Program-made: the position numbers and the translations under genes
Part shown: positions 9,632-18,182 of the stretch, piece by piece
Position numbering within the stretch: the stretch's first letter is position 1
Layout of the letters: every line of letters starts with the position of its first letter
Notes under the pieces: generated by a model
What the model saw: the letters and a program-made list of their open reading frames with translations, nothing else
Told to the model about the DNA's origin: nothing
Databases searched by the model: none
NCBI GenBank assembly: GCA_913056185.1
Contig: CAJXLV010000005.1
Coordinates: forward strand, 1-64,000
Source: an uncultured Bacteroidota bacterium
GTDB taxonomy: Bacteria; Bacteroidota; Rhodothermia; Rhodothermales; Salinibacteraceae
Reading direction: 5' to 3'
Length of the DNA: 64,000 bases

Positions 9632-9802
9632 GGGCGGAGGCAGGGTTGTGCCGGCAATGTCCACAGAGGGATACACACGCCCGGGCCTGAGGGTGCGTTC
9701 CGCCTTTCCCGCCCCGCGGACTTCGAGGGGGAAGACCTCTCCGACGGAGTCGTTCGGGCACTCGGGGAGACAGGTTCTGACTGGCGTTGCAACGGGCAGG
9801 AG

Positions 9803-11542
9803 CTACACCGCCTCGCCCGCCTCCACGTTTTCGAGCTGCACGCCCTTCAGCCCCATCGCGTCGTACGTTGCGCCCTCGAAGGCCGCCAGTGTCGACTGCA
9901 CCTCGTCCATAATCTGCTCCGGGCCCTTCGCATAGTCCATGTCCTCCCCGAGCTTCTGGGCCACCGCGGGCAGAATTTCCCAGCTGGGCTTGCAGTTGAT
10001 GCGGTTCTCGTCGTTGTGCCAGCGGTCGAACGGCGTGCCGTGCTCGTCCTCGCGGTTGGTGCCCATCTCCATCATGAGCGTGCGGTTGACGCCCTGAATC
10101 TCCTTTGCCGGGCGCACGCGCTGAGCGCGGCCGTCCTGGTTCACGTAGGTGCCCACCGTCTCCACGATCATGGCTGCGGGGAGGGCCGCCGTGGCGCGGG
10201 GCAGCGTCTCGTTGGTGGTGTTGTAGTAGTGGAGCACCACGTCGAGGTCGTCCAGGGCCTCAGCGCTACAGAGGCCGGCTCCGACCGGGTCGTCCTCCAG
10301 CACGTAGAGCAGGTCGTACTCGCCGCTCGCGATGCGGGAGCCCACCAGCTCCTCGTCGACCGGGCGGAGGCCGAGCCGCTCGCAGCCCTCGGCGTTGGGC
10401 GTCTTGTCGTCGGTAATGAGCCAGTCGTCGCCCGCGCCGGGCTCAATGTGCGGAATGTAGCGCGGGGCGTCGGCGCCGAGCGCGTCGGCCAGCTGCGTGA
10501 GCAGGTAGTTGTCCTCCACCGTGGCGTAGGCGGAGCCGAGGAAGAGGATGCGCTCCGGATCGGTGCCGCCGAGCAGCGAGGCGACCTGGGCGTAGGCCTG
10601 CTGCCAGTTGCTCTGCGTGCGAGTGCCGTTGCGGCGGATGTGGGGGCCGTCCGGGCGGTTGTCGTTGAACCGGTTGTAGACGAGCCGGTCCTCGTCGGGC
10701 AGCCAGTACTCGTTGACCTCCATGTTCTGCCGCGGCGTAATGCGGAGGACCTGGTTGTCGCGCACCCAGTAGTGGCAGTTGCTCCCCGTCGCGTTGGTGG
10801 CCGTGATGGACGGCGTGGAGCTCATCTCCCAGATCCGCGCCTTGAAGCGAAAGTCCGACGCTGTGAGCGCGCCCACCGGGCAGATGTCGATTGTATTCAT
10901 CGAGTACGGATCGTCGAACTCTTCGCCCGGCGCCGTCATCGGGTAGTTCTCCACGCCGCGGTTCGTGATCGTGAGCTGGCCACTGCCGGAGACCTCGTCG
11001 GTAAAGCGGGTGCAGCGCGTGCAGTTAATGCAGCGCTCGGCATCGAGCGTGACGCGGGGGCCCAGCTTTACGCGCTTGGGCTTGTGCACCTTGCGGAACT
11101 CGAAGCGCGAGCCCTCGGGGCCGTACTTGTAGGCCTGAATCTGGAGCGGGCAGTGGCCCGCCTGGTCGCAGATGGGACAGTCGAGCGGGTGGTTGGCGAG
11201 CAGGAACTCCAGGTTGTCGGTCTGGGCATTCTCCACCTCCTCGCTGGAGCGGTGCGTTTTCACCACCATGCCGTCCTGCAGGTCGATGGTGCAGCTGGCC
11301 TGCAGGTCGGGGAAGAATTGCACGACCGGTTCGCCATTTTCGTCGAGCTCCGCCTCGCCGGTCTCGCGGTCTCGTTTGGGCATGCCCACCTTCACGAGGC
11401 ATTGCCGGCAGTTGGCCGGGATGGACATGGCGGGGTGGTAGCAGAAGTGCGGCAGTTCGATGCCTTGATTCAGGCAGAACTGCAGTAGCTTCTGCTCCCC
11501 CTCGTACTCGTAGGTCGTTCCGTCGATGGTGACGATCGGCAT
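9803..11542 (-). CDS. nuoG: NADH-quinone oxidoreductase subunit G
   Basis: 579 residues, much shorter than the about 900-residue enterobacterial NuoG. N-terminal ferredoxin-type 2Fe-2S site: C-L-N-Q-G-I-E-L-P-H-F-C-Y-H-P then C-R-Q-C. A His/Cys 4Fe-4S site follows (C-P-I-C-D-Q-A-G-H-C-P-L-Q), then C-I-N-C-T-R-C and a molybdopterin-oxidoreductase-like domain that is degenerate and shortened. The subunit carries electrons from NuoF toward the quinone module on the cytoplasmic side. It is cut off from nuoF by two unrelated genes, although the frame and strand agree with a single cluster. Confidence 0.95.
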   Translation of the reverse strand: MPIVTIDGTTYEYEGEQKLLQFCLNQGIELPHFCYHPAMSIPANCRQCLVKVGMPKRDRETGEAELDENGEPVVQFFPDLQASCTIDLQDGMVVKTHRSSEEVENAQTDNLEFLLANHPLDCPICDQAGHCPLQIQAYKYGPEGSRFEFRKVHKPKRVKLGPRVTLDAERCINCTRCTRFTDEVSGSGQLTITNRGVENYPMTAPGEEFDDPYSMNTIDICPVGALTASDFRFKARIWEMSSTPSITATNATGSNCHYWVRDNQVLRITPRQNMEVNEYWLPDEDRLVYNRFNDNRPDGPHIRRNGTRTQSNWQQAYAQVASLLGGTDPERILFLGSAYATVEDNYLLTQLADALGADAPRYIPHIEPGAGDDWLITDDKTPNAEGCERLGLRPVDEELVGSRIASGEYDLLYVLEDDPVGAGLCSAEALDDLDVVLHYYNTTNETLPRATAALPAAMIVETVGTYVNQDGRAQRVRPAKEIQGVNRTLMMEMGTNREDEHGTPFDRWHNDENRINCKPSWEILPAVAQKLGEDMDYAKGPEQIMDEVQSTLAAFEGATYDAMGLKGVQLENVEAGEAV

Positions 11543-11548
11543 GGCGGC

Positions 11549-11570
11549 AAGCGTTCAGGGTTCAGGGGTT
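11549..11570. repeat. Dispersed AAGCGTT..GGGTT.AG repeat, copy 1
   Basis: The 17-mer AAGCGTTCAGGGTTCAG (11549-11565) matches copies at 16483-16499 and 32806-32822 at 13-15 of 17 positions. It fills the gap between the Uma2 gene stop and the nuoG start and codes for nothing. See the findings for the family. Confidence 0.6.
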
Positions 11571-11588
11571 GCGCGTGGAGCAAGGGTA

Positions 11589-12230
11589 TTACTCGGAGCC
11601 CGACCCCGAGGGTTCGTTCTCGAATACGTCAAGATAGATCTCGGCGAGGGGAAGTTCAGACTCGACGGACGGGAGGGGGATCGTGGTGTCGAGGCCGTCG
11701 GTCTCGGTGAAGCGCCAGCTTCCGTCGTCCTGGCGGACGTAGTGCTCGACGTGGGGGGCGTCCTGGGCGACGAGGAGGTACTCTTGAAGGGGGTCGATCT
11801 GGCGGTAGCGTGAAAACTTCTTTCCGTGGTCGTAGTCCTCAGTCGTCGGCGAAAGCACCTCGACGATTAAGGTCGGGTTGTAGAGCATGTCGAGATGCTC
11901 TTCCTCGAGTTCCGGCTCGCCACAGAACGCCACGACATCCGGGTAGGCGTACTTGTCGAGAGAAGGAAATGCCACCCGCAGATCATTGGCCGTGACCCGA
12001 CAGTCCGTCTCTCGGAGCTGGTTGCCAAGCTCTCGATTGAGGTTCGATACGATAAAATTGTGCTCTATGCTGGCTCCTGACACTCGAATCACCCACCCGT
12101 CAATGTATTCGTGTCGTTCTTGGGTTGCTGCCCGCTCGCGTTCAAGGTATTCCTCCGCCGAGATCGGCTCGTCGTTCACGACCCGATGGGCGATCGAGGG
12201 CGGCGGAGCCGGTTGGGTTGCAGTGTCCAT
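11589..12230 (-). CDS. Uma2 family protein (putative PD-(D/E)XK endonuclease, DUF820)
   Basis: 213 residues from the ATG at 12230. The Uma2 pattern is present: R-H-E-Y-I-D-G near the N-terminus, A-Y-P-D-V-V with the metal-binding Asp, L-I-V-E-V-L-S-P-T-T with the Glu, then D-x-G-K-K-F-S-R-Y-R and L-Q-E-Y-L-L-V. The fold is that of restriction-type nucleases, but the cellular role of Uma2 proteins is unsettled; they are often multicopy and transposon-associated. Here it is an interloper between nuoF and nuoG with 46 bases to nuoG. Cotranscription with nuo looks likely; a functional link does not. Confidence 0.88.
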   Translation of the reverse strand: MDTATQPAPPPSIAHRVVNDEPISAEEYLERERAATQERHEYIDGWVIRVSGASIEHNFIVSNLNRELGNQLRETDCRVTANDLRVAFPSLDKYAYPDVVAFCGEPELEEEHLDMLYNPTLIVEVLSPTTEDYDHGKKFSRYRQIDPLQEYLLVAQDAPHVEHYVRQDDGSWRFTETDGLDTTIPLPSVESELPLAEIYLDVFENEPSGSGSE

Positions 12231-12302
12231 AGGCTCGAGGAATTGTATTCGACAGGAGGATGTGTACGCCCCTCCCGCCACAGCGTTGCCTGACACGAGC
12301 GG

Positions 12303-12782
12303 TTAGGCGTCGGGCACTACCCGAATGCCCGTCGCCGCGATCTGCACTTCCTGGGCCTTTGCCGGCGCGGCGCCGTCCTGCTCAAGGTGCTTCTGCGTCG
12401 CGGGGTCGAGCTCGACGGTTTGGAGCGTCCCCGTGACCGTGGCCCGGCCGGTCAGCGTTATCGGCACGGTGAATTCGTAGCCGTCGTCGGTGCGGGGCAC
12501 AAGCACGCGGATCGGTGTTGCCGTGCCGGTCTCCAGCGCCAGCCAGCAGCCCTTCTTCTGGCAGACCGTAGAGATGCGCCCGCGGACCGTCACGGTTGCT
12601 CCGTCCAGCGCCGACGGCTCTGCGGCCACCTCCGCCGCCGTGCGGGCCGACGCCGTGTCGACCGACGCGCCGTACGTCTGAACGGGTGCGTCCGGGGCCG
12701 TCGACTCCGACTGGCAGGCGCCCAGGATCATGGAGCCGAGGAGGAGCGCAGAAAGGCAGCAGAGGCGGAATCGTGCGGACAT
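12303..12782 (-). CDS. DUF4920 lipoprotein
   Basis: 159 residues from the ATG at 12782. A lipoprotein signal ends in the lipobox L-G-A-C (Cys near residue 20), so the mature protein should be anchored in a membrane facing the periplasm or surface. The DUF4920 hallmark V-C-Q-K-K-G-C-W is present near residue 75 with G-R-I-S-T before it, inside a small beta-barrel-like domain. The pair of cysteines suggests metal binding or redox behaviour, which is inference. It lies 38 bases after nuoF and 72 bases before the Uma2 gene in the nuo cluster. Confidence 0.85.
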   Translation of the reverse strand: MSARFRLCCLSALLLGSMILGACQSESTAPDAPVQTYGASVDTASARTAAEVAAEPSALDGATVTVRGRISTVCQKKGCWLALETGTATPIRVLVPRTDDGYEFTVPITLTGRATVTGTLQTVELDPATQKHLEQDGAAPAKAQEVQIAATGIRVVPDA

Positions 12783-12820
12783 GGCGGACAATGCGGTGAT
12801 TCGTGCAGCGTGGCCGGGCG

Positions 12821-14185
12821 CTATCCCGTTGCCGCCACCGCCGAGTCGGCCCCGCCCGACACTTCGGCGCTCACCGGGTGGACCGACGGCTTGCACTTCG
12901 CCTCAAAGTCCTCGCGGAAGCGCTGCACGGTGTAGCGCACCGGCCACGACGCCGCGTCGGCGAAGGCGCAGATGGTGCGGCCCTCCATCTGGTCGCAGAG
13001 GTCGAGCAGGAGGTCGAGGTCGCGCATGTTGCCCTCGCCCTGGTCGATGCGGGTGACGAGGTTTTCGAGCCAGCCGGTGCCCTCGCGGCAGGGGGTGCAC
13101 TGGCCACAGCTCTCGTCCTGGAAGAAGTGCGTCACGCGCCGGAGCCAAGAGACCATGTCCGTGTCCTCGTCAAGGATGAGCATGCCGCCGGTCCCAAACA
13201 TCGTCCCCGCCTCGTTGAGGCTGTCCGAGTTCATCGTCACGCCCTCGATCCGGTCCGCGGGGATGGGCGGCGTCGATGCGCCCCCGGGCACAAACGCCTT
13301 CAGGTCTTTATCGCCGCGCACGCCCCCGGCCACCTCGTAGATGAGGTCGGAAACAAGCATCCCCGTGGGATACTCGTAGACGCCCGGGCGGTTGACGTGG
13401 CCCGAGATGCCGTAGAGGACCGGGCCGGGGTGGTCTTCGGCGCCCGTGCCCGCGAACCAGTCGGCGCCCTTCTCCATGATGAGCGGGACGCAGGCGAGCG
13501 TCTCCACGTTGTTGATGGTAGTAGGGCAGCCGAAGATGCCTTTCTGGGCGGGGAAGGGCGGCTTGTACCGCGGGTAGCCCCGCTTGCCCTCCACACTCTC
13601 CATCAGGCTCGTCTCTTCGCCGCAGATGTAGGCCCCAGCGCCCTTGTGCAGCACAATCTCCATCGAGAAGTCGGAGCCCATGATGTTTTCGCCCACGTAG
13701 CCCTTCTCGTAGGCCTTTTGCAGCTCCGTGGCCATGTGCGAGATCCAGTCGGCGTACTCGCCGCGCACGTACACGTAGCAGGTGTCGATCTGAAGCGCGT
13801 AGCCCGCAATCAGGATCCCCTCAAACATGAGGTGCGGGTTGTACTCCATGATCTGCCGGTCCTTAAAGGTGCCCGGCTCGCTCTCGTCGGCGTTGCAGGC
13901 CAGGTAGCGCGGCCGTTCGTCCTTCTCAGGCATAAAGCTCCACTTCATGCCAGTATTGAAGGCCGCGCCGCCCCGCCCCCGCAGGCCCGACTGCTTCACG
14001 ATGTTGATGAGTTCGTCCGAGTCGAGGGCGTCGTCCTCCAGGACGGTGCGGAGCCGACCGTACCCGTTTTCCGCCTCCTCGTAGACCTCCAGCTTGTGCA
14101 GGTCCTCAACGGCCGGAAGCAGCACCCGATCGTACGAGCGCCAGTCGCCGGCCTTGCTGTCGTGGGGCATTCCGTTCGCTTCCAT
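12821..14185 (-). CDS. nuoF: NADH-quinone oxidoreductase subunit F (NADH-binding)
   Basis: 454 residues. The NADH/FMN-binding part shows L-R-G-R-G-G-A-A-F-N-T-G and A-C-N-A-D-E-S-E-P-G-T-F, and the C-terminal 4Fe-4S site reads E-S-C-G-Q-C-T-P-C-R-E-G-T with the fourth Cys in T-I-C-A-F-A-D-A. It oxidises NADH and passes electrons through FMN to the NuoE/NuoG clusters. A second ATG at 14170 (MPHDSK) is an alternative start. The N-terminal 40 residues are variable and acidic, as expected for a salt-adapted protein. Confidence 0.97.
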   Translation of the reverse strand: MEANGMPHDSKAGDWRSYDRVLLPAVEDLHKLEVYEEAENGYGRLRTVLEDDALDSDELINIVKQSGLRGRGGAAFNTGMKWSFMPEKDERPRYLACNADESEPGTFKDRQIMEYNPHLMFEGILIAGYALQIDTCYVYVRGEYADWISHMATELQKAYEKGYVGENIMGSDFSMEIVLHKGAGAYICGEETSLMESVEGKRGYPRYKPPFPAQKGIFGCPTTINNVETLACVPLIMEKGADWFAGTGAEDHPGPVLYGISGHVNRPGVYEYPTGMLVSDLIYEVAGGVRGDKDLKAFVPGGASTPPIPADRIEGVTMNSDSLNEAGTMFGTGGMLILDEDTDMVSWLRRVTHFFQDESCGQCTPCREGTGWLENLVTRIDQGEGNMRDLDLLLDLCDQMEGRTICAFADAASWPVRYTVQRFREDFEAKCKPSVHPVSAEVSGGADSAVAATG

Positions 14186-14238
14186 TTGACGTGTCGGATT
14201 ACAAAATCAATTGTCGAAAGCCTACTGATTCGTGAAAC

Positions 14239-14308
14239 GTGATGCGTGAAACCTGAGGCGGCTCCCTTCTCACGTTTCACGTCTCACGCATCACTCTTCA
14301 CGCATCAC
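14239..14308. repeat. Inverted-word element between nuoE and nuoF
   Basis: GTGATGCGTGA (14239-14249) is the exact reverse complement of TCACGCATCAC, which occurs twice to its right (14284-14294 and 14298-14308). The transcript could form alternative hairpins between nuoE and nuoF. No T-run follows, so it is more likely a processing or stability element than an intrinsic terminator. Confidence 0.65.
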
Positions 14309-14311
14309 GAG

Positions 14312-14989
14312 TCATTCCATGTGCTCAGCGCGGGGCTGCGTCTCGTACGTGATCGTCTTGTCGACATCGGTGCGCCGGTTGCCGCCCATCTCGTCTTCGT
14401 CCTGCGGCAGGGTGACGGACGTAAATGCCGGCATCTCGCCGTCCTTCAGGCTGTGGAGGAGGGCGTCCACCTTTTCCTCAGTCAGCTGGTGAACGTACGG
14501 CCCGTTCGAGACCTCCATCATGGGCGCCGAGCCGCAGGCGCCGAGGCACTCGGCCTCCTGCAGCGTGAACATCCCGTCGTCGGTCGTCTCGCCGGCGTGG
14601 ATGCCCAGCGTGTCCTCCAGGTAGTGCAGAATGTCGTAGCCCCCGCACATCTGGCACGTGAAGCAGGTGCACACGTCGAGCACGAATTGCCCCTTCTCCT
14701 CTTTGTAGTACTGGTGGTAGAAGGTGGCCACGCCGTAGGCCTGCGAAAAGGTCATGTCGAGCGTCTCGCCACAGAACTTGACGACCTCCGGCGGCAGGTA
14801 GCCAAACTTTTCCTGCGCCAGCCAGAGCACTTTCATGATCGCGCCCTGGTCCTCCGCGTACTGCTCTTTCCAGGCCGCAATTTGCTCCTGCTCCGCGTCG
14901 GTCCAGACGAGCTCCTCGTCGGAAAACTCCGGGTCCGGATCCTGGTCCGGGAGCTCAACGATGGGCTTTTGGATGTCGAAACTAGACAT
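14312..14989 (-). CDS. nuoE: NADH-quinone oxidoreductase subunit E
   Basis: 225 residues from the ATG at 14989 (MSSFDIQKPIVELPDQ); the longer open frame upstream crosses a repeat element and is not coding. The thioredoxin-like 2Fe-2S domain has the four cysteine ligands in V-C-T-C-F-T-C-Q-M-C-G-G (first two positions used by the family) and A-E-C-L-G-A-C-G-S-A-P. The N-terminal about 35 residues and the C-terminal about 40 residues are strongly acidic extensions. It partners NuoF in the NADH dehydrogenase module. Confidence 0.96.
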   Translation of the reverse strand: MSSFDIQKPIVELPDQDPDPEFSDEELVWTDAEQEQIAAWKEQYAEDQGAIMKVLWLAQEKFGYLPPEVVKFCGETLDMTFSQAYGVATFYHQYYKEEKGQFVLDVCTCFTCQMCGGYDILHYLEDTLGIHAGETTDDGMFTLQEAECLGACGSAPMMEVSNGPYVHQLTEEKVDALLHSLKDGEMPAFTSVTLPQDEDEMGGNRRTDVDKTITYETQPRAEHME

Positions 14990-15006
14990 ATTCGCGTGTC
15001 GATTTT

Positions 15007-15071
15007 CGAATGTCGAATTCTTGCGGTCAAGCGCGATGCCAACTGTCAGGTCCCTCGACACTCGACATTCG
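15007..15071. repeat. Inverted-word element between nuoD and nuoE
   Basis: CGAATGTCGA (15007-15016) pairs exactly with TCGACATTCG (15062-15071), and the neighbouring words GTGTCGA and TCGACAC also pair. It resembles in design, though not in sequence, the elements at 14239-14308 and 16478-16543. It lies wholly in the nuoD-nuoE spacer. Confidence 0.6.
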
Positions 15072-15113
15072 CCCCCCCAACTTCCCTCTCTGCAACTGCC
15101 CTCTCTGTCGGCC

Positions 15114-16469
15114 CTACTTGTCGGCTTCTCCCATGACGGGGTCGAGGGAGCCAATAATGACGACCGTGTCGGCCACGAGGGAGCCCTCCATCATGTACTC
15201 CATGGCCTGCAGGTTGGTGAAGGAGGGCGCGTTGATGCGCACGCGCCAGGGCCGCCCCGTGCCGTCGGACGTGAGGTAAAAGCCGAGCTCCCCCTTCGGC
15301 GCCTCGATGGCGTGGTAGGAGTGTGCGCCCTTGGGCGGCACGGTGCCCACGTCGGTGTACATGAAGTCGTGAATCATGCCCTCCATCGAGTAATAGACCT
15401 CGTCCTTGGAGGGATAGGCCTGCTTTGCGTCGTCGGCGCGGATGGGGCCCTCCGTCATGCGGTCGAGGCACTGCTCGATGATGCGCACGCTCTGCTTCAT
15501 CTCATCGAGGCGCAGGAAGTAGCGCGCCAGGCAGTCGCCCTCCTCGCGCACCGGAATGGTGAAGTCGACCTCGTCGTACTTCAGGTACGGCTCGAAGCGG
15601 CGAATGTCGTACGGCACGCCGGAGCCGCGCAGGTTGGGGCCGGTGAGGCCGAGCTCCAGCGCCTCCTCCTTGGTGACGCGGCCCACCCCCTTGTTGCGCT
15701 CGATCCAGATGCGGTTCTTGTTGAGCAGGCCCTCCCAGCCTTCTACCCGATCCGGAAACTTGTCCACGAAGTCGCGAATCATCTCGATTGCCCGCGGCGA
15801 GAAATCCGTCGATACGCCGCCGATGCGGCTGTGGCTGACCGTGAAGCGCGCCCCGGCCACCTCGTCCATAATCGAGTAGATCTCCTCCCGCTCCTGAAAG
15901 GTCCAGACGAAGCCCGAGACGGCGCCCGCGTCCATCATGCCCACGCCCAGCCAGAGGCAGTGCGACGAGATGCGCGCCAGCTCGCTCATGATCATGCGGA
16001 TCCACTGCGCGCGCTCCGGCACCTCGATGCCGGCCAGCTTCTCCACCGCCAGGCACCACGCCACGTTGTTGGAGTAGGGCGACAGGTAGTCCATGCGGTC
16101 GGTGTACGGCATGAACTCCTGGTACGTCTTGTGCTCCGCGAGCTTCTCGATGCCGCGGTGCAGGTACCCAATGTCGAGGACCGACTTCTCGATCGTCTCC
16201 CCGTCGAGCTTCACGACGCAGCGCAGCACCCCGTGGGTGGCCGGGTGCTGCGGGCCGATGTTGAGGACCATCTCGTTCTCCAGCGGGTCCAGCTCCGACT
16301 TCTGGGTCGCCGGCGGCTCGCCGTCGCCCTGCGCGGCAGCTTGTTTCTCTTCGAGCCAGGCGTGCTTGCTCTCCAGCCGCTCGTAAATCTTCTCGTTGTG
16401 CTTCGGCCAGAAGCGGAACTGGTCGCCGAGGTCGTGCCCGGGGAAGTTGGGTTTCTGGGGCTGGGCCAT
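15114..16469 (-). CDS. nuoD: NADH-quinone oxidoreductase subunit D
   Basis: 451 residues. The 49-kDa-type sequence is clear: I-G-P-Q-H-P-A-T-H-G-V-L-R, H-R-G-I-E-K-L-A-E, Y-T-D-R-M-D-Y-L-S-P, and the C-terminal end D-P-V-M-G-E-A-D-K typical of the family (D-x-V-M-G-x-x-D-R/K). It forms part of the quinone-reducing site with NuoB. About 60 extra N-terminal residues precede the first conserved block, including an acidic/Gln linker. It is a separate gene from nuoC, unlike the nuoCD fusion of enterobacteria. Confidence 0.97.
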   Translation of the reverse strand: MAQPQKPNFPGHDLGDQFRFWPKHNEKIYERLESKHAWLEEKQAAAQGDGEPPATQKSELDPLENEMVLNIGPQHPATHGVLRCVVKLDGETIEKSVLDIGYLHRGIEKLAEHKTYQEFMPYTDRMDYLSPYSNNVAWCLAVEKLAGIEVPERAQWIRMIMSELARISSHCLWLGVGMMDAGAVSGFVWTFQEREEIYSIMDEVAGARFTVSHSRIGGVSTDFSPRAIEMIRDFVDKFPDRVEGWEGLLNKNRIWIERNKGVGRVTKEEALELGLTGPNLRGSGVPYDIRRFEPYLKYDEVDFTIPVREEGDCLARYFLRLDEMKQSVRIIEQCLDRMTEGPIRADDAKQAYPSKDEVYYSMEGMIHDFMYTDVGTVPPKGAHSYHAIEAPKGELGFYLTSDGTGRPWRVRINAPSFTNLQAMEYMMEGSLVADTVVIIGSLDPVMGEADK

Positions 16470-16477
16470 GCTTTGGG

Positions 16478-16543
16478 GCGTTAAGCGTTTAGGGTTGAGT
16501 GTTGAGAGTTTGAGCAGCGGGCGGAGCGCTGTTCAAAACACTC
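16478..16543. repeat. Dispersed repeat copy 2 with hairpin between nuoC and nuoD
   Basis: GCGTTAAGCGTT (16478-16489) is identical to 32801-32812 and is followed in both places by a GGGTTGAG word (20 of 22 positions match overall). GAGTGTT (16497-16503) pairs with AACACTC (16537-16543), whose end overlaps the nuoC stop codon. The 17-mer core also matches 11549-11565. Confidence 0.65.
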
Positions 16544-17243
16544 ACTCAGAATCGGAGTCGGTGTCGGGCTCTTCGTAGCTTTTGACGGGCTTGGAGCCGT
16601 GGGCCGCGGCGAAGGGGTCCATGGTGAGCTCCCCGTCCGGCGTCTGCGGGGGGAGCGGCAGCGAGCCCGGAACGCCCAGCTGCGGAAATTCCTTGCGCAG
16701 CGGGTGGTAGTCGAAGTCCTCCGGCATGTACATGCGCCGGGGATCCGGGTGGTCCACAAACGTGAAGCCGAACATGTCGTAGGCCTCCCGCTCGTTCCAG
16801 TTGGCCGCGCGGTAGACCTCCACCACGCTCGGCACGCGCATGTCTTCTTCGTCGACCCGAATCTTGAGCCGGATGCGCTTCTGCCGCTCGGTGCTCACGA
16901 GGTTGTAGAAGACCTCGTAGCGGTCCTCCTCGGTGAAGTTGTCGATGCCGCCGAGGTCGGCAAAGTAGTCGAACCCCTGCGCCTTCAGGAAGCGGCAGAT
17001 GGGGCGGATTTTCTGCTTTTCAACGTACACGGTGTCCTCGTTGGCGTAGCGCTCCACCTCAAGCACTGCGTCGCCGAACTCGTCTCGGAGCGCCTCAATC
17101 ACGTCGGGCACGCGGGTTGTGGCCTTCGCGTGGGGGTTGTCGGTCTCGTGCTCGGGCGTCGGCTCGTCCGACGGAGTAAAGTGGAAGCGGAGTTCCTCGG
17201 GGTCTTGGGGGTCCGAGGCGCGAGGGTCATCAGGGTTACTCAT
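16542..17243 (-). CDS. nuoC: NADH-quinone oxidoreductase subunit C
   Basis: 233 residues. The 30-kDa-subunit signature is E-R-E-A-Y-D-M-F-G-F-T-F-V-D-H-P-D-P-R-R-M (near residues 150-170) followed by H-P-L-R-K-E-F-P. Both ends are extended and very acidic; the C-terminus ends in a D/S/E tail. It packs against NuoD in the connecting arm of complex I. It lies 75 bases after nuoB. Confidence 0.96.
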   Translation of the reverse strand: MSNPDDPRASDPQDPEELRFHFTPSDEPTPEHETDNPHAKATTRVPDVIEALRDEFGDAVLEVERYANEDTVYVEKQKIRPICRFLKAQGFDYFADLGGIDNFTEEDRYEVFYNLVSTERQKRIRLKIRVDEEDMRVPSVVEVYRAANWNEREAYDMFGFTFVDHPDPRRMYMPEDFDYHPLRKEFPQLGVPGSLPLPPQTPDGELTMDPFAAAHGSKPVKSYEEPDTDSDSE

Positions 17244-17318
17244 CGGGAATCGAGCAGGTTGGGGCGTCGGGGCCTCCGGACGCCATTCGAGGAAAACGAA
17301 GCAGCACGGGCCGTACGC

Positions 17319-17966
17319 CTACGCGGCAACCGGCTCTCGCGACGAGGCATCGTCCGCGTCGCCGGTCGCCTCGTCCGGCGCCTCCAGCGTGAGGTCCGTG
17401 GCCTTCGGCTTCTCCAGCTGCCCCGGAAACTTGCTCGTGTTCTCCGGCATGATCGGCGCCCGTTCGCGGGCCGCCCCAAACTCGTAGTCCTGCACCACCG
17501 AGTACTCGTTGCGGATTTTCTCCTGAATGTCCATCAGCGCGTGCAGCACCGACTCCGGGCGCGGCGGGCAGCCGGAGATGTAGACGTCGACCGGCAGGAA
17601 GTTGTCCACGCCCTGCACCACGCCGTAGCAGCGGTGCATGCCGCCGGTGGAGGCGCAGGCCCCCATCGCGATGCACCACTTCGGGTCGCCCATCTGGTCC
17701 CACACGCGGCGGATGGCGTGGCTCATCTTGTAGGAGCACCAGCCAGCCACGATCATGAGGTCGGCCTGGCGCGGCGAAAAGCGCATCGCTTCGCTCCCGA
17801 AGCGGGCCGCGTCGTACTTCGGGCCGGCAAAGCCCATCATTTCAATCGCGCAACATGCCAGCCCCATGGGCATCGGCATGAGGGAGTTGGAACGGGCCCA
17901 GTTCAAAATCGCGTCGACCCGGGTCGTAAAGAAGCCCTGTCCGTTGCTTCCTGTGGGTCCAGCCAT
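17319..17966 (-). CDS. nuoB: NADH-quinone oxidoreductase subunit B
   Basis: 215 residues. All ligands of cluster N2 are visible: A-C-C-A-I-E-M-M, then G-W-C-S-Y-K-M-S-H, and I-S-G-C-P-P-R-P-E with the intervening Cys in [10 protein letters not shown]2 donates electrons to quinone. The C-terminal about 45 residues (after R-N-E-Y-S-V-V-Q) are an extension with an acidic, Ala-rich tail. It is separated from nuoA by a 216-base spacer holding a direct repeat (GGCCCTGCTGC at 18003-18013 and 18021-18031). Confidence 0.96.
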   Translation of the reverse strand: MAGPTGSNGQGFFTTRVDAILNWARSNSLMPMPMGLACCAIEMMGFAGPKYDAARFGSEAMRFSPRQADLMIVAGWCSYKMSHAIRRVWDQMGDPKWCIAMGACASTGGMHRCYGVVQGVDNFLPVDVYISGCPPRPESVLHALMDIQEKIRNEYSVVQDYEFGAARERAPIMPENTSKFPGQLEKPKATDLTLEAPDEATGDADDASSREPVAA

Positions 17967-18182
17967 GGGAGAGAGTCGGGTGGTTGGTAAGTCGTGAGCG
18001 ACGGCCCTGCTGCGATCGGAGGCCCTGCTGCAGGGGGCGAAGCAGAGCAGTACGAATCCCGAAATGTAGGAGCTGCAGCACGGGCGTTCTGGATCGGCTT
18101 AAATGGGACGGGGGACACCCTGTTTCCCCCAGATGCAAAATCACTGCAACCAGACGGAACGGGCTCCGCGGCCCCGCGGTGG

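Noticed and set aside
7919..11488. Very long open frame on the plus strand (over 1100 codons) across nadE and nuoG
   Set aside because: It is antisense to two well-conserved genes; translation is Val/Arg/His-rich with no motif, a normal by-product of 65% GC sequence. The same holds for the long plus-strand frames over lepA (5777-7867), purB/glnA and the GH13 genes.
18003..18031. Regulatory direct repeat between nuoA and nuoB (GGCCCTGCTGC twice, 18-base period)
   Set aside because: Two copies of a GC-rich 11-mer without symmetry or conservation data; mentioned with nuoB only.
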